64,000 nt of DNA from Brienomyrus brachyistius. Lineage: Eukaryota > Chordata > Actinopteri > Osteoglossiformes > Mormyridae. Positions 33,500-46,099 of the stretch are shown in pieces. The translations under genes were made by a program, and so were the position numbers. Positions within the stretch are counted from its first letter, which is position 1; the number at the start of each line of letters is the position of its first letter. The stretch is from positions 1 through 64,000 of the forward strand of contig NW_026042754.1 in the NCBI RefSeq assembly GCF_023856365.1, written 5' to 3'. The notes under the pieces were generated by a model. It worked only from the letters and a program-made list of their open reading frames with translations. It ran no database searches and was not told the origin of the DNA.

Positions 33500-34765
33500 T
33501 TATATAATAAAATAAGTGCCCCCTGCGGCCCCAGAGCCCGAGCAGCCGTCTCCGCTGCCTGCAGCTACCGCGCCCACGTCCGAGGCGCTTTCCCTGCCTG
33601 CAGCTCCCGGGCAGGCGCTCCCTCTGCAGCCTGCAGCTCCAGTCCCTGGCCCCACTCCAGTCCCTTCTCCCCCTGTGACTCTGGTACCCTCACCCCGACG
33701 AGCCCGACCCCGGCCGCAGGTCCTTATGTCTGTGTCCCATAAGGGGAGAGGACACAGACGCACGGCTGGGGTCCCACCCGCCCAGCCCCCTGGCTCGCCC
33801 TCCCTCGCCGGCGCTAGGGCTTGGTCGGCACCTGCGGGTCCTGGCCCTCCGGGTCGGCTGTCGTCTGCGGGTCCCCCTCCGCGGCCTCGTCGCCCTGCCT
33901 CGGTCCCTCCTCCGGCGTCTTATCGGTTGCCTGCGGGCCCCCCGACGGCGGCTCCTCATTCGCCTGCTGGTCCTCCCGCTCTGGCGTGTCGGAGGACGTC
34001 GCCGTCTGCTGCGGCTCCCCCTCTCTCCTTGCCCTCGCCAGGGTCCCTTCCAGCTCCTTCGTCCCCTTCCCTGGTCTCCCCTCCGACTCCCTCCTTCGTC
34101 CCTGCGTCTGTCCCTCACCCCGTCTCCTCGGCCCCTCCGGCTCCGGCCTCCCGGCCGCCTGCAGCCCTTCCGGCTGCCTCCCGTCGCCCGCTGGGTCTCC
34201 CTCGGGCTCCTCTTGGTTCCCCCTCCTTCTCTCCCTGGCCTCCCGTCTTTGTCCCTCCTGCCTCTGCTCCCCCTCGCTTTGTTCCTCCTGTCTCTGTCCC
34301 TCCTCTCTTTGTCCCTCGTCCCTCTGGCTTCTGCTCCTCTTTCCCCGATGTTCCCTTCGTTCACTCCCGGTCCTTTTGTCCTGCCTGTTCCCTCCGTGTC
34401 CCCCTTTCTGATCTGTTTCTCTGCCTTTCCTGTCTTATGTCAAGTCTTGTCCTGGCTCCTTCCCCTGTGCCAGTTCTGTCTGTCCGTTCTGTTCCCTGTC
34501 CCTCATTAATGAGGTTTTATATAGATATACATATATGCCCGGCTTGTCCGCTCCTCGTGTGTGCCACGCCCCCTGATTACCCACGTGTGCTTCCCTGATC
34601 GTCTCCTGCTTTGCCCGATTACTTTGATTAGTCATGACCTATTTTAAGTCCTGGTCTTACCTGTTTGCCCTGTCCGTCATTGTAGTTTGTCAATGCCTGC
34701 GTTCCGTCCTGCTCTACCCGCTCCGTTTCCCCGATTAAAGACCCGTTTTCACAAACACAAAAAAA
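33500..34765 (+). mobile_element. Proline-rich repeated element, copy 2
   Basis: GC-rich insertion with a 360-codon frame (33516-34598): Pro/Ala/Ser-rich throughout, then a Leu/Ser/Cys-rich part, ending VCATPPDYPRVLP-stop, identical at the end to copy 1 at 13.3 kb. It is followed by a related 3' UTR, an ATTAAA and a short A-run at about 34755, consistent with reverse transcription. The 5' side starts in mid-frame right after satellite sequence, so it is truncated. The protein is unrecognised; it could be the C-terminal ORF of a retroelement. The frame lacks catalytic motifs. Confidence 0.65.
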
Positions 34766-34787
34766 ACTATATGTATACATATACATA

Positions 34788-35956
34788 CACTGAACAAAAA
34801 TATAAACGCAACACTTTTGTTTTTGCTCCCATTTTTCATGAGATGGACTTAAAGATCTACAATTCATTCCAGATACACAATATTACCATTTCTCTCAAAC
34901 ATTTCTCACAAATCAGTCTAAATGTGTGATAGTGAGCACTTCTGCTTTGCTGAGATAATCCATCCCACCTCACAGGTGTGCCACATCAAGATGCTGATCT
35001 GACATCATGGGTAGTGCACAGGTGTACCTTATACTGCCCACAATAAAAGGCCACCCTGGAATGTGCAGTTTTGTCTCACAGCAAAATGCCACAGATGCCA
35101 CAAGCATTGAGGGAGCGTGCAATTGGCATGCTGACAGCAGGAATGTCAACCAGATCTGTTGCTCGTGCATTGAATGTTCATTTCTCAACCATAAGCCGTC
35201 TCCAAAGGCGTTTCAGAGAATATGGCAGTACATCCAACCGGCCTCACAACCGCAGACCACGTGTAACCACACCAGCCCAGGACCTCCACATCCAGCAGGT
35301 TCACCTCCAAGATCGTCTGAGACCAGCCACTCAGACAGATGATGCACGGCCCCATGTTGCAAGGATCTGTACACAGTTCTTGGAAGCTGAAAATGTCCCA
35401 GTTCTTGCATGGCCAGCATACTCACCGGACATGTCACCCGTTGAGCATGTTTGGGATGTGCTTGACCGGCGTATACGACAGCGTGTACCAGTTCCCACTA
35501 ATATCCAACAACTTCGCACAGCCATTGAAGAGGAGTGGACCAACATTCCACAGGCCACAATTGACAATCTGATAAACTCTATGCGAAGAAGATGTGTTGC
35601 ATTGTATGAGGCAAATGGTGGTCACACCAGATACTGACCGGTTCTGAGTCCCCAGACCCCCAATAAAGCAAAAAACTGCACATTCCAGGGTGGCCTTTTA
35701 TTGTGGGCAGTATAAGGTACACCTGTGCACTACCCATGATGTCAGATCAGCATCTTGATGTGGCACACCTGTGAGGTGGGATGGATTATCTCAGCAAAGC
35801 AGAAGTGCTCACTATCACACATTTAGACTGATTTGTGAGAAATGTTTGAGAGAAATGGTAATATTGTGTATCTGGAATGAATTGTAGGTCTTTAAGTCCA
35901 TCTCATGAAAAATGGGAGCAGAAACAAGAGTGTTGCGTTTATATTTTTGTTCAGTA
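34788..35956 (+). mobile_element. Internally deleted Tc1/mariner transposon with long inverted repeats
   Basis: Terminal inverted repeats of about 286 bp (34788-35073 and 35671-35956) start (C/T)ACTGAACAAAAATATAAACG and are flanked by TA dinucleotides (34786-34787, 35957-35958), as expected for Tc1/mariner. The long repeats are nearly identical to each other. It is inserted in the AT satellite. Confidence 0.93.
35086..35637 (+). CDS. Tc1 transposase, in-frame internal deletion (183 aa)
   Basis: Starts at ATG 35086. Residues 1-70 form the paired-like helix-turn-helix DNA-binding region (MLTAGMSTRSVARALNVHFS, ISRLQRRFREYGS, GRPR-like NRRPR). The C-terminal half holds DDARPHVAR (second catalytic Asp region), AYSPDMSPVEHVWD (third catalytic Glu) and a basic end. 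The middle, about 150 residues with the first catalytic Asp, is missing, yet the join keeps the frame and no stop intervenes. It cannot catalyse transposition but could still bind the terminal repeats. Tc1 transposases are normally about 340 residues. Confidence 0.85.
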   Translation: MPQMPQALRERAIGMLTAGMSTRSVARALNVHFSTISRLQRRFREYGSTSNRPHNRRPRVTTPAQDLHIQQVHLQDRLRPATQTDDARPHVARICTQFLEAENVPVLAWPAYSPDMSPVEHVWDVLDRRIRQRVPVPTNIQQLRTAIEEEWTNIPQATIDNLINSMRRRCVALYEANGGHTRY

Positions 35957-35959
35957 TAT

Positions 35960-36855
35960 ATATTTATGGGTGTATCGAGACTAGATGGTCAGTATGGATA
36001 ACTAAGGTGCACTAAAACTGGGTGAGCAGGCAAGGCATGTCACCCAGGTTGTGTGACAATTATTTTATATAAATGTATATATGTATATATATATTCCATC
36101 CACCATCCCTCCTTTACGGAGAACTGCGTTATTTTTATTGTCCATTACGAAAAAAATAAAAAAACTATATATATATATATATATATATACATATATATTT
36201 ATGGGTGTATCGAGACTAGTTGGTCATTATGGATAACTAAGTTGCACTAAAATTGGGTGAGCAGGCAAAGCATGTCACCCAGGTTGTGTGACAATTATTT
36301 TATATATATGTATGTATATATTCCATCCACCATCCCTCCTTTACGGAGAACTGCGTTATTTTTCTTTTCTATTGCTAATAAAAAAACTATATATATGTAC
36401 ATATATATATATATATATATATGGGTGTATCGAGACTAGATGGTCAGTATGGATAACTAAGGTGCACTAAAATTGGGTGAGCAGGCAAGGCATGTCACCC
36501 AGGTTGTGTGACAATAATTTTATATATATGTATATATATATTCCATCCACTATCCCTCCTTTATGGAGAACTGCGTTATTTTTATTGTCTATTGCAAAAA
36601 AAAACACAAAAAAACTATATATATATATATATATACACATATATATTTATGGGTGTATCGAGACTAGTTGGTCATTATGGATAACTAAGGTGCACTAAAA
36701 TTGGGTGAGCAGGCAAGGCATGTCACCCCAGTTGTGTGACAATTATTTTATATAAATGTATATATATATTCCCTCCACCACCCCTCCTTTACGGAGGACT
36801 GCTTTATTTTTAATATCCATTGCGAAAAAAAAACACAAGAAAAAGAAAAAATATC

Positions 36856-36916
<61 letters not shown>

Positions 36917-37106
36917 GTGTGTCGAGACTAGATGGTCAGTATGGATAACTGAGGTGCACTAAAATTGGGTGAGCAGGCAAGGCATGTCACCCAGGTTGTG
37001 TGACAATTATTTTATATATATGCATATACATATTCCATCCACCATCCCTCCTTTATGGAGAACTGCGTTATTTTTATTGTCTATTGCAAAAAAAAACCAG
37101 AAAAAC

Positions 37107-37138
<32 letters not shown>

Positions 37139-37558
37139 TATTCATGGGTGTATCGAGACTAGATGGTCATTATGGATAACTAAAGTGCACTAAAATTGGG
37201 TGAGCAGGCAAGGCATGTCACCCAGGTTGTGTGACAATTATTTTATATAAATGTATATATATATATATATATTCCATCCACCATCCCTCCTTTACGGAGA
37301 ACTGCGTTATTTTTCTTTTCTATTGCTAATAAAAAAACTATATATATATACATATATATTTATGGGTGTATCGAGACTAGATGGTCATTATGAATAACTA
37401 AGGTGCACTAAAATTGGGTGAGCAGGCAAGGCATGTCACCCCGGTTGTGTGACAATTATTTTATATATATATTCCATCCACCATCCCTCCTTTACGGAGG
37501 ACTGCTTTATTTTTAATATCCATTGCGAAAAAAAAACACAAGAAAAAGAAAAAATATC

Positions 37559-37635
<77 letters not shown>

Positions 37636-37738
37636 GTGTGTCGAGACTAGATGGTCAGTATGGATAACTAAAGTGCACTAAAATTGGGTGAGCAGGCAAG
37701 GCATGTCACCCAGGTTGTGTGACAATTATTTTATATAA

Positions 37739-37802
<64 letters not shown>

Positions 37803-38106
37803 CATCCACCATCCCTCCTTTACGGAGAACTGCGTTATTTTCCTTTTCTATTGCTAATAAAAAAACTATATATATGTACATATATATATATATATATATG
37901 GGTGTATCGAGACTAGTTGGTCATTATGGATAACTAAGTTGCACTAAAATTGGGTGAGCAGGCAAGGCATGTCACCCAGGTTGTGTGACAATTATTTTAT
38001 ATATATATGTATATATATATTCCCTCCACCACCCCTCCTTTACGGAGGACTGCTTTATTTTTAATATCCATTGCGAAAAAAAAACACAAGAAAAAGAAAA
38101 AATATC

Positions 38107-38167
<61 letters not shown>

Positions 38168-38270
38168 GTGTGTCGAGACTAGATGATCAGTATGGATAAC
38201 TAAAGTGCACTAAAATTGGGTGAGCAGGCAAGGCATGTCACCCAGGTTGTGTGACAATTATTTTATATAA

Positions 38271-38342
<72 letters not shown>

Positions 38343-38646
38343 CATCCACCATCCCTCCTTTACGGAGAACTGCGTTATTTTTCTTTTCTATTGCTAATAA
38401 AAAAACTATATATATGTACATATATATATATATATATATGGGTGTATCGAGACTAGTTGGTCATTATGGATAACTAAGTTGCACTAAAATTGGGTGAGCA
38501 GGCAAGGCATGTCACCCAGGTTGTGTGACAATTATTTTATATATATATGTATATATATATTCCCTCCACCACCCCTCCTTTACGGAGGACTGCTTTATTT
38601 TTAATATCCATTGCGAAAAAAAAACACAAGAAAAAGAAAAAATATC

Positions 38647-38707
<61 letters not shown>

Positions 38708-38810
38708 GTGTGTCGAGACTAGATGATCAGTATGGATAACTAAAGTGCACTAAAATTGGGTGAGCAGGCAAGGCATGTCACCCAGGTTGTGTGACAATTA
38801 TTTTATATAA

Positions 38811-38880
<70 letters not shown>

Positions 38881-39184
38881 CATCCACCATCCCTCCTTTA
38901 CGGAGAACTGCGTTATTTTTCTTTTCTATTGCTAATAAAAAAACTATATATATGTACATATATATATATATATATATGGGTGTATCGAGACTAGTTGGTC
39001 ATTATGGATAACTAAGTTGCACTAAAATTGGGTGAGCAGGCAAGGCATGTCACCCAGGTTGTGTGACAATTATTTTATATATATATGTATATATATATTC
39101 CCTCCACCACCCCTCCTTTACGGAGGACTGCTTTATTTTTAATATCCATTGCGAAAAAAAAACACAAGAAAAAGAAAAAATATC

Positions 39185-39271
<87 letters not shown>

Positions 39272-39681
39272 GTGTGTCGAGACTAGATGGTCAGTATGGA
39301 TAACTAAGGTGCACTAAAATTGGGTGAGCAGGCAAGGCATGTCACCCAGGTTGTGTGACAATTATTTTATATATATGCATATACATATTCCATCCACCAT
39401 CCCTCCTTTACGGAGAACTGCGTTATTTTTATTGTCTATTGCAAAAAAAAAACAGAAAAACTATATATATATATATATATATTTATGGGTGTATCGAGAC
39501 TAGATGGTCATTATGAATAACTAAGGTGCACTAAAATTGGGTGAGCAGGCAAGGCATGTCACCCCGGTTGTGTGACAATTATTTTATATATATATTCCAT
39601 CCACCATCCCTCCTTTACGGAGGACTGCTTTATTTTTAATATCCATTGCGAAAAAAAAACACAAGAAAAAGAAAAAATATC

Positions 39682-39762
<81 letters not shown>

Positions 39763-39865
39763 GTGTGTCGAGACTAGATGGTCAGTATGGATAACTAAAG
39801 TGCACTAAAATTGGGTGAGCAGGCAAGGCATGTCACCCAGGTTGTGTGACAATTATTTTATATAA

Positions 39866-39931
<66 letters not shown>

Positions 39932-40235
39932 CATCCACCATCCCTCCTTTACGGAGAACTGCGTTATTTTCCTTTTCTATTGCTAATAAAAAAACTATAT
40001 ATATGTACATATATATATATATATATATGGGTGTATCGAGACTAGTTGGTCATTATGGATAACTAAGTTGCACTAAAATTGGGTGAGCAGGCAAGGCATG
40101 TCACCCAGGTTGTGTGACAATTATTTTATATATATATGTATATATATATTCCCTCCACCACCCCTCCTTTACGGAGGACTGCTTTATTTTTAATATCCAT
40201 TGCGAAAAAAAAACACAAGAAAAAGAAAAAATATC

Positions 40236-40296
<61 letters not shown>

Positions 40297-40399
40297 GTGT
40301 GTCGAGACTAGATGATCAGTATGGATAACTAAAGTGCACTAAAATTGGGTGAGCAGGCAAGGCATGTCACCCAGGTTGTGTGACAATTATTTTATATAA

Positions 40400-40467
<68 letters not shown>

Positions 40468-40771
40468 CATCCACCATCCCTCCTTTACGGAGAACTGCGT
40501 TATTTTTCTTTTCTATTGCTAATAAAAAAACTATATATATGTACATATATATATATATATATATGGGTGTATCGAGACTAGTTGGTCATTATGGATAACT
40601 AAGTTGCACTAAAATTGGGTGAGCAGGCAAGGCATGTCACCCAGGTTGTGTGACAATTATTTTATATATATATGTATATATATATTCCCTCCACCACCCC
40701 TCCTTTACGGAGGACTGCTTTATTTTTAATATCCATTGCGAAAAAAAAACACAAGAAAAAGAAAAAATATC

Positions 40772-40862
<91 letters not shown>

Positions 40863-41049
40863 GTGTGTCGAGACTAGATGGTCAGTATGGATAACTAAGG
40901 TGCACTAAAATTGGGTGAGCAGGCAAGGCATGTCACCCAGGTTGTGTGACAATTATTTTATATATATGCATATACATATTCCATCCACCATCCCTCCTTT
41001 ACGGAGAACTGCGTTATTTTTATTGTCTATTGCAAAAAAAAAACAGAAA

Positions 41050-41132
<83 letters not shown>

Positions 41133-41660
41133 TATTCATGGGTGTATCGAGACTAGATGGTCATTATGGATAACTAAAGTGCACTAAAATTGGGTGAGCA
41201 GGCAAGGCATGTCACCCAGGTTGTGTGACAATTATTTTATATAAATGTATATATATATATATATATATATATTCCATCCACCATCCCTCCTTTACGGAGA
41301 ACTGCGTTATTTTTCTTTTCTATTGCTAATAAAAAAACTATATATATATGTACATATATATATATATATATATGGGTGTATCGAGACTAGTTGGTCATTA
41401 TGGATAACTAAGTTGCACTAAAATTGGGTGAGCAGGCAAGGCATGTCACCCAAGTTGTGTGACAATTATTTTATATATATGTATATATAATTTATTTATA
41501 TATATGTATATATATATTCCATCCATAAGAAGGTCATTATGCATAACTAAAGTGCACTAAAATTGGGTGAGCAGGATAGGCATGTCACCCCAGTTGTGTG
41601 ACAATTATTTTATATATATGTATATATATATATATATTCCCTCCACCACCCCTCCTCTAC
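35960..41660. repeat. AT-rich satellite array with embedded (AT)n
   Basis: About 23 units of roughly 215-295 bp. Each has a conserved block ('gagcaggcaaggcatgtcac' ... 'gttgtgtgacaatta'), an (AT)n tract of variable length, a 'ccatccctcctttacggag' block, an A-rich stretch and a second (AT)n tract. Two variants alternate: one with 'actgcgttatttttc', the other with 'ggactgctttatttttaat', forming about 540-bp dimers between 37.7 and 40.9 kb. The TGTCAC...GTGACA pair in every unit can form a small hairpin. Frames reading IYIYIY are artefacts. Confidence 0.93.
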
Positions 41661-41699
41661 GGAGGACTGCTTTATTTTTATTTCCATTGCAAAAATAAA

Positions 41700-41925
41700 A
41701 AATTTTAAAACACAAAAAAAAAAAAAAAACGAAAATAATAATAATAAAAATAATTTTGAATGTGTATTCAAATAAGTTTGAATGTGTGTGAACTATATAT
41801 AAATATATATATACACATGCATATACAGAAATATATACACACACACACATATATATATATACACACACACACACAGACACACACTCACATAAACACATAC
41901 ACACACTGTGTACAGTCTTATGCAA
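41700..41925. repeat. A-rich and (CA/TA)n low-complexity tract
   Basis: Poly(A), AAT and mixed CA/TA dinucleotides following the satellite. Confidence 0.85.
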
Positions 41926-42109
41926 AGGTTATGCAAACAGTAGTTTACCCCATGACTCACTGCCCCATTCAAACAAAAAAAAAACAGGTTTTTGGGGTAA
42001 CCTTTAGGTCAGCTCTTCAAAACCAGGTATGAGGACTCTTCAGCTAATCAGTCCTCTAATTAGAAATCTAATTAGGGAGTTGCAGCGAAAACCTGCATAC
42101 ACACCGGCC

Positions 42110-43085
42110 CTTTGCGGATAAGATTGTTCACCCCTGAAACAAGCAAACAGAAAGGCTGCTACACTGCAAATTCAATATGCCCGCCGATGCTCCCCCAAAT
42201 CTATCAGGACCCTGCCTGTCTTTCCCGTGCCTGCTCCTTTGCCAATATGCCCTACCATCGGAACATGCACAGCCATCTCGCCCCGGCTATGCCTCCAGTC
42301 CGAACTGCAGTTCCTATACCTGCCTATAATTGCCTGGCTACAATCCATCCCCCAAAATGAAATTGATGACCCAACGATCACAGCTAAGAATTCTATCCCC
42401 AAACCACTGGTCTTCCTCCCCAACCGAACGATCATTCACTGACCGTGGTAACTTATAAGGGTTGGTATGATGACCAGTGGTGGACCTCACCGAACGTTTA
42501 ACTGGTCTCTACACCTCGGGGGGGACATAACCTCCTCCATTATACGAGGCCTACTTGTGGATGCTCTATTGCGACCCCTCCCACCAGCCCTGTCCCCGTA
42601 AAACCACAGAGTCCTCATCCGATTCCATTTCTGTTGCCCCTGTGGGCAACCCAGACTCAGGAGACATTACCAGAACATCTTCCCCTGACATAACAACCCC
42701 CTGTGGTACTGGACGCAACTCTGTTCGGTGAACTTGACGGACAACCCCGTCCCCCTCCATTGGAGTTGCAGAGTAAACTGCACCCTGATCTTGGGGACAC
42801 CGAACTACCATATACAAACAGGCATCCCAATGATCCTGTATTTTACCTCGAACATGGTTCCGCAAACACACCAGCTGACCTTCATCAAACCCCTAATCAT
42901 TAACCAACTCATTGTGTTTCCGATTTCGTGGTGTGGCTTGTTCCTCCAACTAAGCCTTCACATACTCTTGAAGCACCTGCAAACTTTCCTGATGGTTTTG
43001 TACCCATTCCTCCAAAGGTCCACCATACTGACTGATCCCGGCAGGAGCCTGAAGATAGTGTATCGGTAATCGAGGCTCACAGCCA
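42110..43085 (-). mobile_element. Ty3/gypsy retrotransposon relic, integrase C-terminus
   Basis: The - strand from about 43060 reads EEWVQNHQESLQVLQEYVKA and RNHVRGKIQDHWDACLYMVV, then VYSATPMEGDGVVRQVHRTE, the C-terminal region of gypsy-type integrases that follows the catalytic core. A purine-rich 'ggaggaggttatg' lies just downstream (near 42540), like a polypurine tract. Several stops are present; the catalytic core and the rest of Pol are absent. Confidence 0.6.
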
Positions 43086-44040
43086 GACCTTAAATAAAAA
43101 GGCATCATCCAGTCATTTGGTGGGGTGTAGTATTGTAAGCTTCTCTGCTGGAGGAAGTGTGTGAAGCAAATTGTGCAAAAAAAATATTAAAGCAACACCA
43201 GGGAGGTTTACATCTAGATCCTTAAAATGATCGACCTGCAATTCCACCTTGAAAATCCAATTACCATATAAAGGATACAAGATGTAAAGATGACAAATGA
43301 CATGGCACACATTTGTTGTTTAGACTGTTGTGTCAGGTTAATTGAAAGCTGAAGGATCTTAGTGTTTACTAGTCTAAGTAACAGAATGTCTAAACACTGT
43401 GCTTGCCTTTATGGGTTTTTAAGCAGAACATATAGGTATAGAAACATATTAACATTACGTTTCACGATTCACTGACTGGAGAATAGGAGAATATACACAT
43501 CAATATTACTACTTAAGTTAACTAACCCTAATCCCAACCCCTATTGGCACGGAGCCCGCCAGGGTTCAGGTGAGATATAAATCTGTAATCTGTATCAATG
43601 GTTTTGCTATCCATACCCACCCTATTAATGTTAGCTTCCCAGGGTTTTTTGTTAGACAAGCTCTGTGTCTCTCTATACCCCCATTTACTGCACGACTGAT
43701 TGTCCATTTATAAAGAATCAAATAGGGTGAAGATGGTTTTAGTTTACAATTACTCTGGAAGGTGACCAGATTAAAAAAAAACTAAATACCATGCCTACGT
43801 GTATGTAATCTCCATCACAGTCCCCATTTTCCCCATAATCCTCGTTTTGATAGTGCCAATTTGTGTAATGTGAGTTTTTTTTTTTTTTTAAAAACTGTTA
43901 TAGAAGAACATACTGGATGCCACATGTGTACAATTACCCCTTTCTAATTAGTGGGGTCCGTTGTGTCAGCTACAGCCTTTACTAACATACACATAAGTAT
44001 ACAGTCTTACAGCACTTTTGTTTTCCTTTTGTATTTAATG
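43086..44040. other. Intergenic, nothing recognised
   Basis: Contains a poly(T) run near 43875; no gene, RNA or repeat family identified. Confidence 0.4.
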
Positions 44041-44051
44041 GTTTTCCATTT

Positions 44052-44413
44052 AGGGGGCAGCATGGTGGTGCAGTGGTTAGCACTGTTGCCTCACACCTCT
44101 AGGGCCCGGGTTCGAGTCTCCACCTGGGTCACATGTGTGTGGAGTTTGCATGTTCTACCCATGTCATCGTGGGGTTTCCTCCGGGTACTCTGGTTTCCCC
44201 CACAGTCCAAAAACATGCTGAGGCTAATTGGAGTTGCTAAATTGCCCATAGGAGTGTATGCGTGAGTGAATAGTGTGTGAGTGTGCCCTGCGATGGGCTG
44301 GCCCGCCATCCTGAGTTGTTCCCTGTCTCGTGCCCATTGCTTCCGGGATAGGCTCCAGACCCCCCGCGATCCAGTAGGATAAGCGGTTTGGAAAATGGAT
44401 GGATGGATGGACA
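44052..44413 (+). mobile_element. Full-length GGAT-tailed SINE with 11-bp target duplication
   Basis: Head 'gggggcagcatggtggtgca' with box-A/B-like sequences ('gtggttagca', 'gggttcgagtc'), body, and tail 'ggaaaatggatggatgg'. Flanked by the exact repeat 'gttttccattt' at 44041-44051 and 44414-44424. Confidence 0.88.
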
Positions 44414-44417
44414 GTTT

Positions 44418-44695
44418 TCCATTTGAGGAATTAGCAAAAAACTGCAGTGCATGATGGGTAGGATCTAAAGGCTGCCTAACGCCCTTAATTTGTTTGCAAT
44501 TTCGCCAGGTAGGCTACCTTCTTTAAACTGCGTTTTGCTAGACTACACATTTCGAGATGTTTTATTGTAGTCTTGGTAAATATATATATATAGTTTAGCC
44601 TAACCCAGCCACTTAAGGGAGCAAGCCAGCTCAGGTAGGTGCCAGTCCCAAGCCCGGATTAATGGAGAGGGTTGGCGTCAAGAAATAAAGAGAAA
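44418..44695. repeat. Dispersed repeat B, copy 2 (inverted)
   Basis: Reverse-complement match in pieces to 31060-31520. Here it lies directly beside dispersed repeat A. Confidence 0.7.
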
Positions 44696-44762
44696 TAAAG
44701 ACAACTAATACTCCTAGTTTGCGAGATCTGACTGCAATGGCAGCACTGCTACAAGGGTGTGG

Positions 44763-45255
44763 ATAAATCTATACAAATATCACCTGCATGCACATTACTT
44801 CTTTTACAATAACCAACTCCTGATCCATACTGTTAGTCATGAAAAAAAAAACTATCGTGTACATAGAGGCCCTGTGTAAAAAGATAACTGCCAAGGAAAA
44901 GATCAAAAACATTTATTTCAAGGATACAAAGTTTTTATGGTCATGTACAGTGTACAGTGCAATTCTTATTTGATTAACTTGAATGTCTCCACAGACTAGA
45001 CGATTAAACAAATAAAGCAGCGCAACATTACAATAACTAATAACAAATAAACAAAGCTCACGAGTACTATTACAGTATTTATATCATTTATTTAAACTTA
45101 ATTTTACCAGGTAAATTAACTACAAAGCAGTTACCACTGCTTTACCTGCTTCTCGGGAGAAATAGCAGATATACGTCATGTATGTGACTAAATTCTTAAG
45201 CCAATAAGGGCAAAGTTGTGTCGTAATGGAGGCGGATCCAGTTTGTGCAGCCGGT
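44763..45255. repeat. Dispersed repeat A, copy 2
   Basis: Matches 17185-17685 over about 490 bp with few differences. Non-coding. Confidence 0.85.
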
Positions 45256-46090
45256 TAAAGACACTACGGGCATGTAAATGGAGAACGAAATTATAGTTAT
45301 AATTCGGCGTGTTCGCGAAAACGACTTCATTTATTTTCTTATTGATTTATCGACAGACCATCATACTTTTTAGACGTTATAATAACAACACTCTATTGAT
45401 CCCCAAAGAGAGAAATTCTCTCCTTGCCTGCCCCCTCTTACTGTCCATGATACACAAGCACATATGTAGAAAAACGTCAGCTTGGAAGCCAAGGCTGGAC
45501 TTAACCTACTCTATTCTGGTATTCTGTTCTCCCAAGTAAGGCATCCCAAGTTCGAATCCAACTTCCGACAAAAGTTCTTCAATCGCTACAGCACAATTTG
45601 AGCCACTGATCGGCTTTAATTGCTTTGTTTTATTTTTGCGTTTCAGGCAAAACTACATAACACTTAAAGACACTACGGGCATGTAAATGGAGAACGAAAT
45701 TATAGTTATAGCGAATCTCCTACACACAATACCAAGGTTACCGAACTTTGGTCAGCTGGCCGGAGTGAGACGTTCAATTCCCGTAAGATTTCTTTGCGCC
45801 AGCCTGAGAGTCTGAAAACACGTCACACCAGATGCATGAGAGATGGAAACCTGGGATATTCAGTCGAATCAGATCAAATATGATGCTAAGTTAGTACTAA
45901 GTTAAAATATGTTCCGCACTTGTAACATGCACCCATGATTTGGAACAGCAGCATACCTGTCAAGGTTTGGATTTGAAAATAAAGGAAATTTTCCGGCACC
46001 CGCCGTGAGCCATCCGCAACCAGGCTCCAGTATCCCTTACATTTTAAGACAGGAAATATAAAATAATATAAATATATAAAATATATAAAA
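45256..46090. repeat. Mosaic of short repeated modules
   Basis: A 45-bp module ('taaagacactacgggcatgt...') occurs at 45255 and 45663. A second module ('gttcgcgaaaacgacttcat...cgacagac') at about 45309 recurs at 47178 and 56744. No gene recognised. Confidence 0.75.
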
Positions 46091-46099
46091 TATATTTTT

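Noticed and set aside
33690..34364. Arg/Gly-rich 224-residue frame on the - strand
   Set aside because: Antisense shadow of the GC-rich proline frame; composition fully explained by the opposite strand.
33516..34598. 360-residue proline-rich host protein
   Set aside because: Its C-terminus and 3' UTR recur at 13 kb, it starts abruptly after satellite DNA, and ends near an A-run, so it belongs to a mobile element.
36053..41187. Many overlapping frames rich in Ile-Tyr, often starting MTIILYK or MYIYIY
   Set aside because: They are translations of (AT)n tracts in a satellite and recur with every unit; no independent coding signal.
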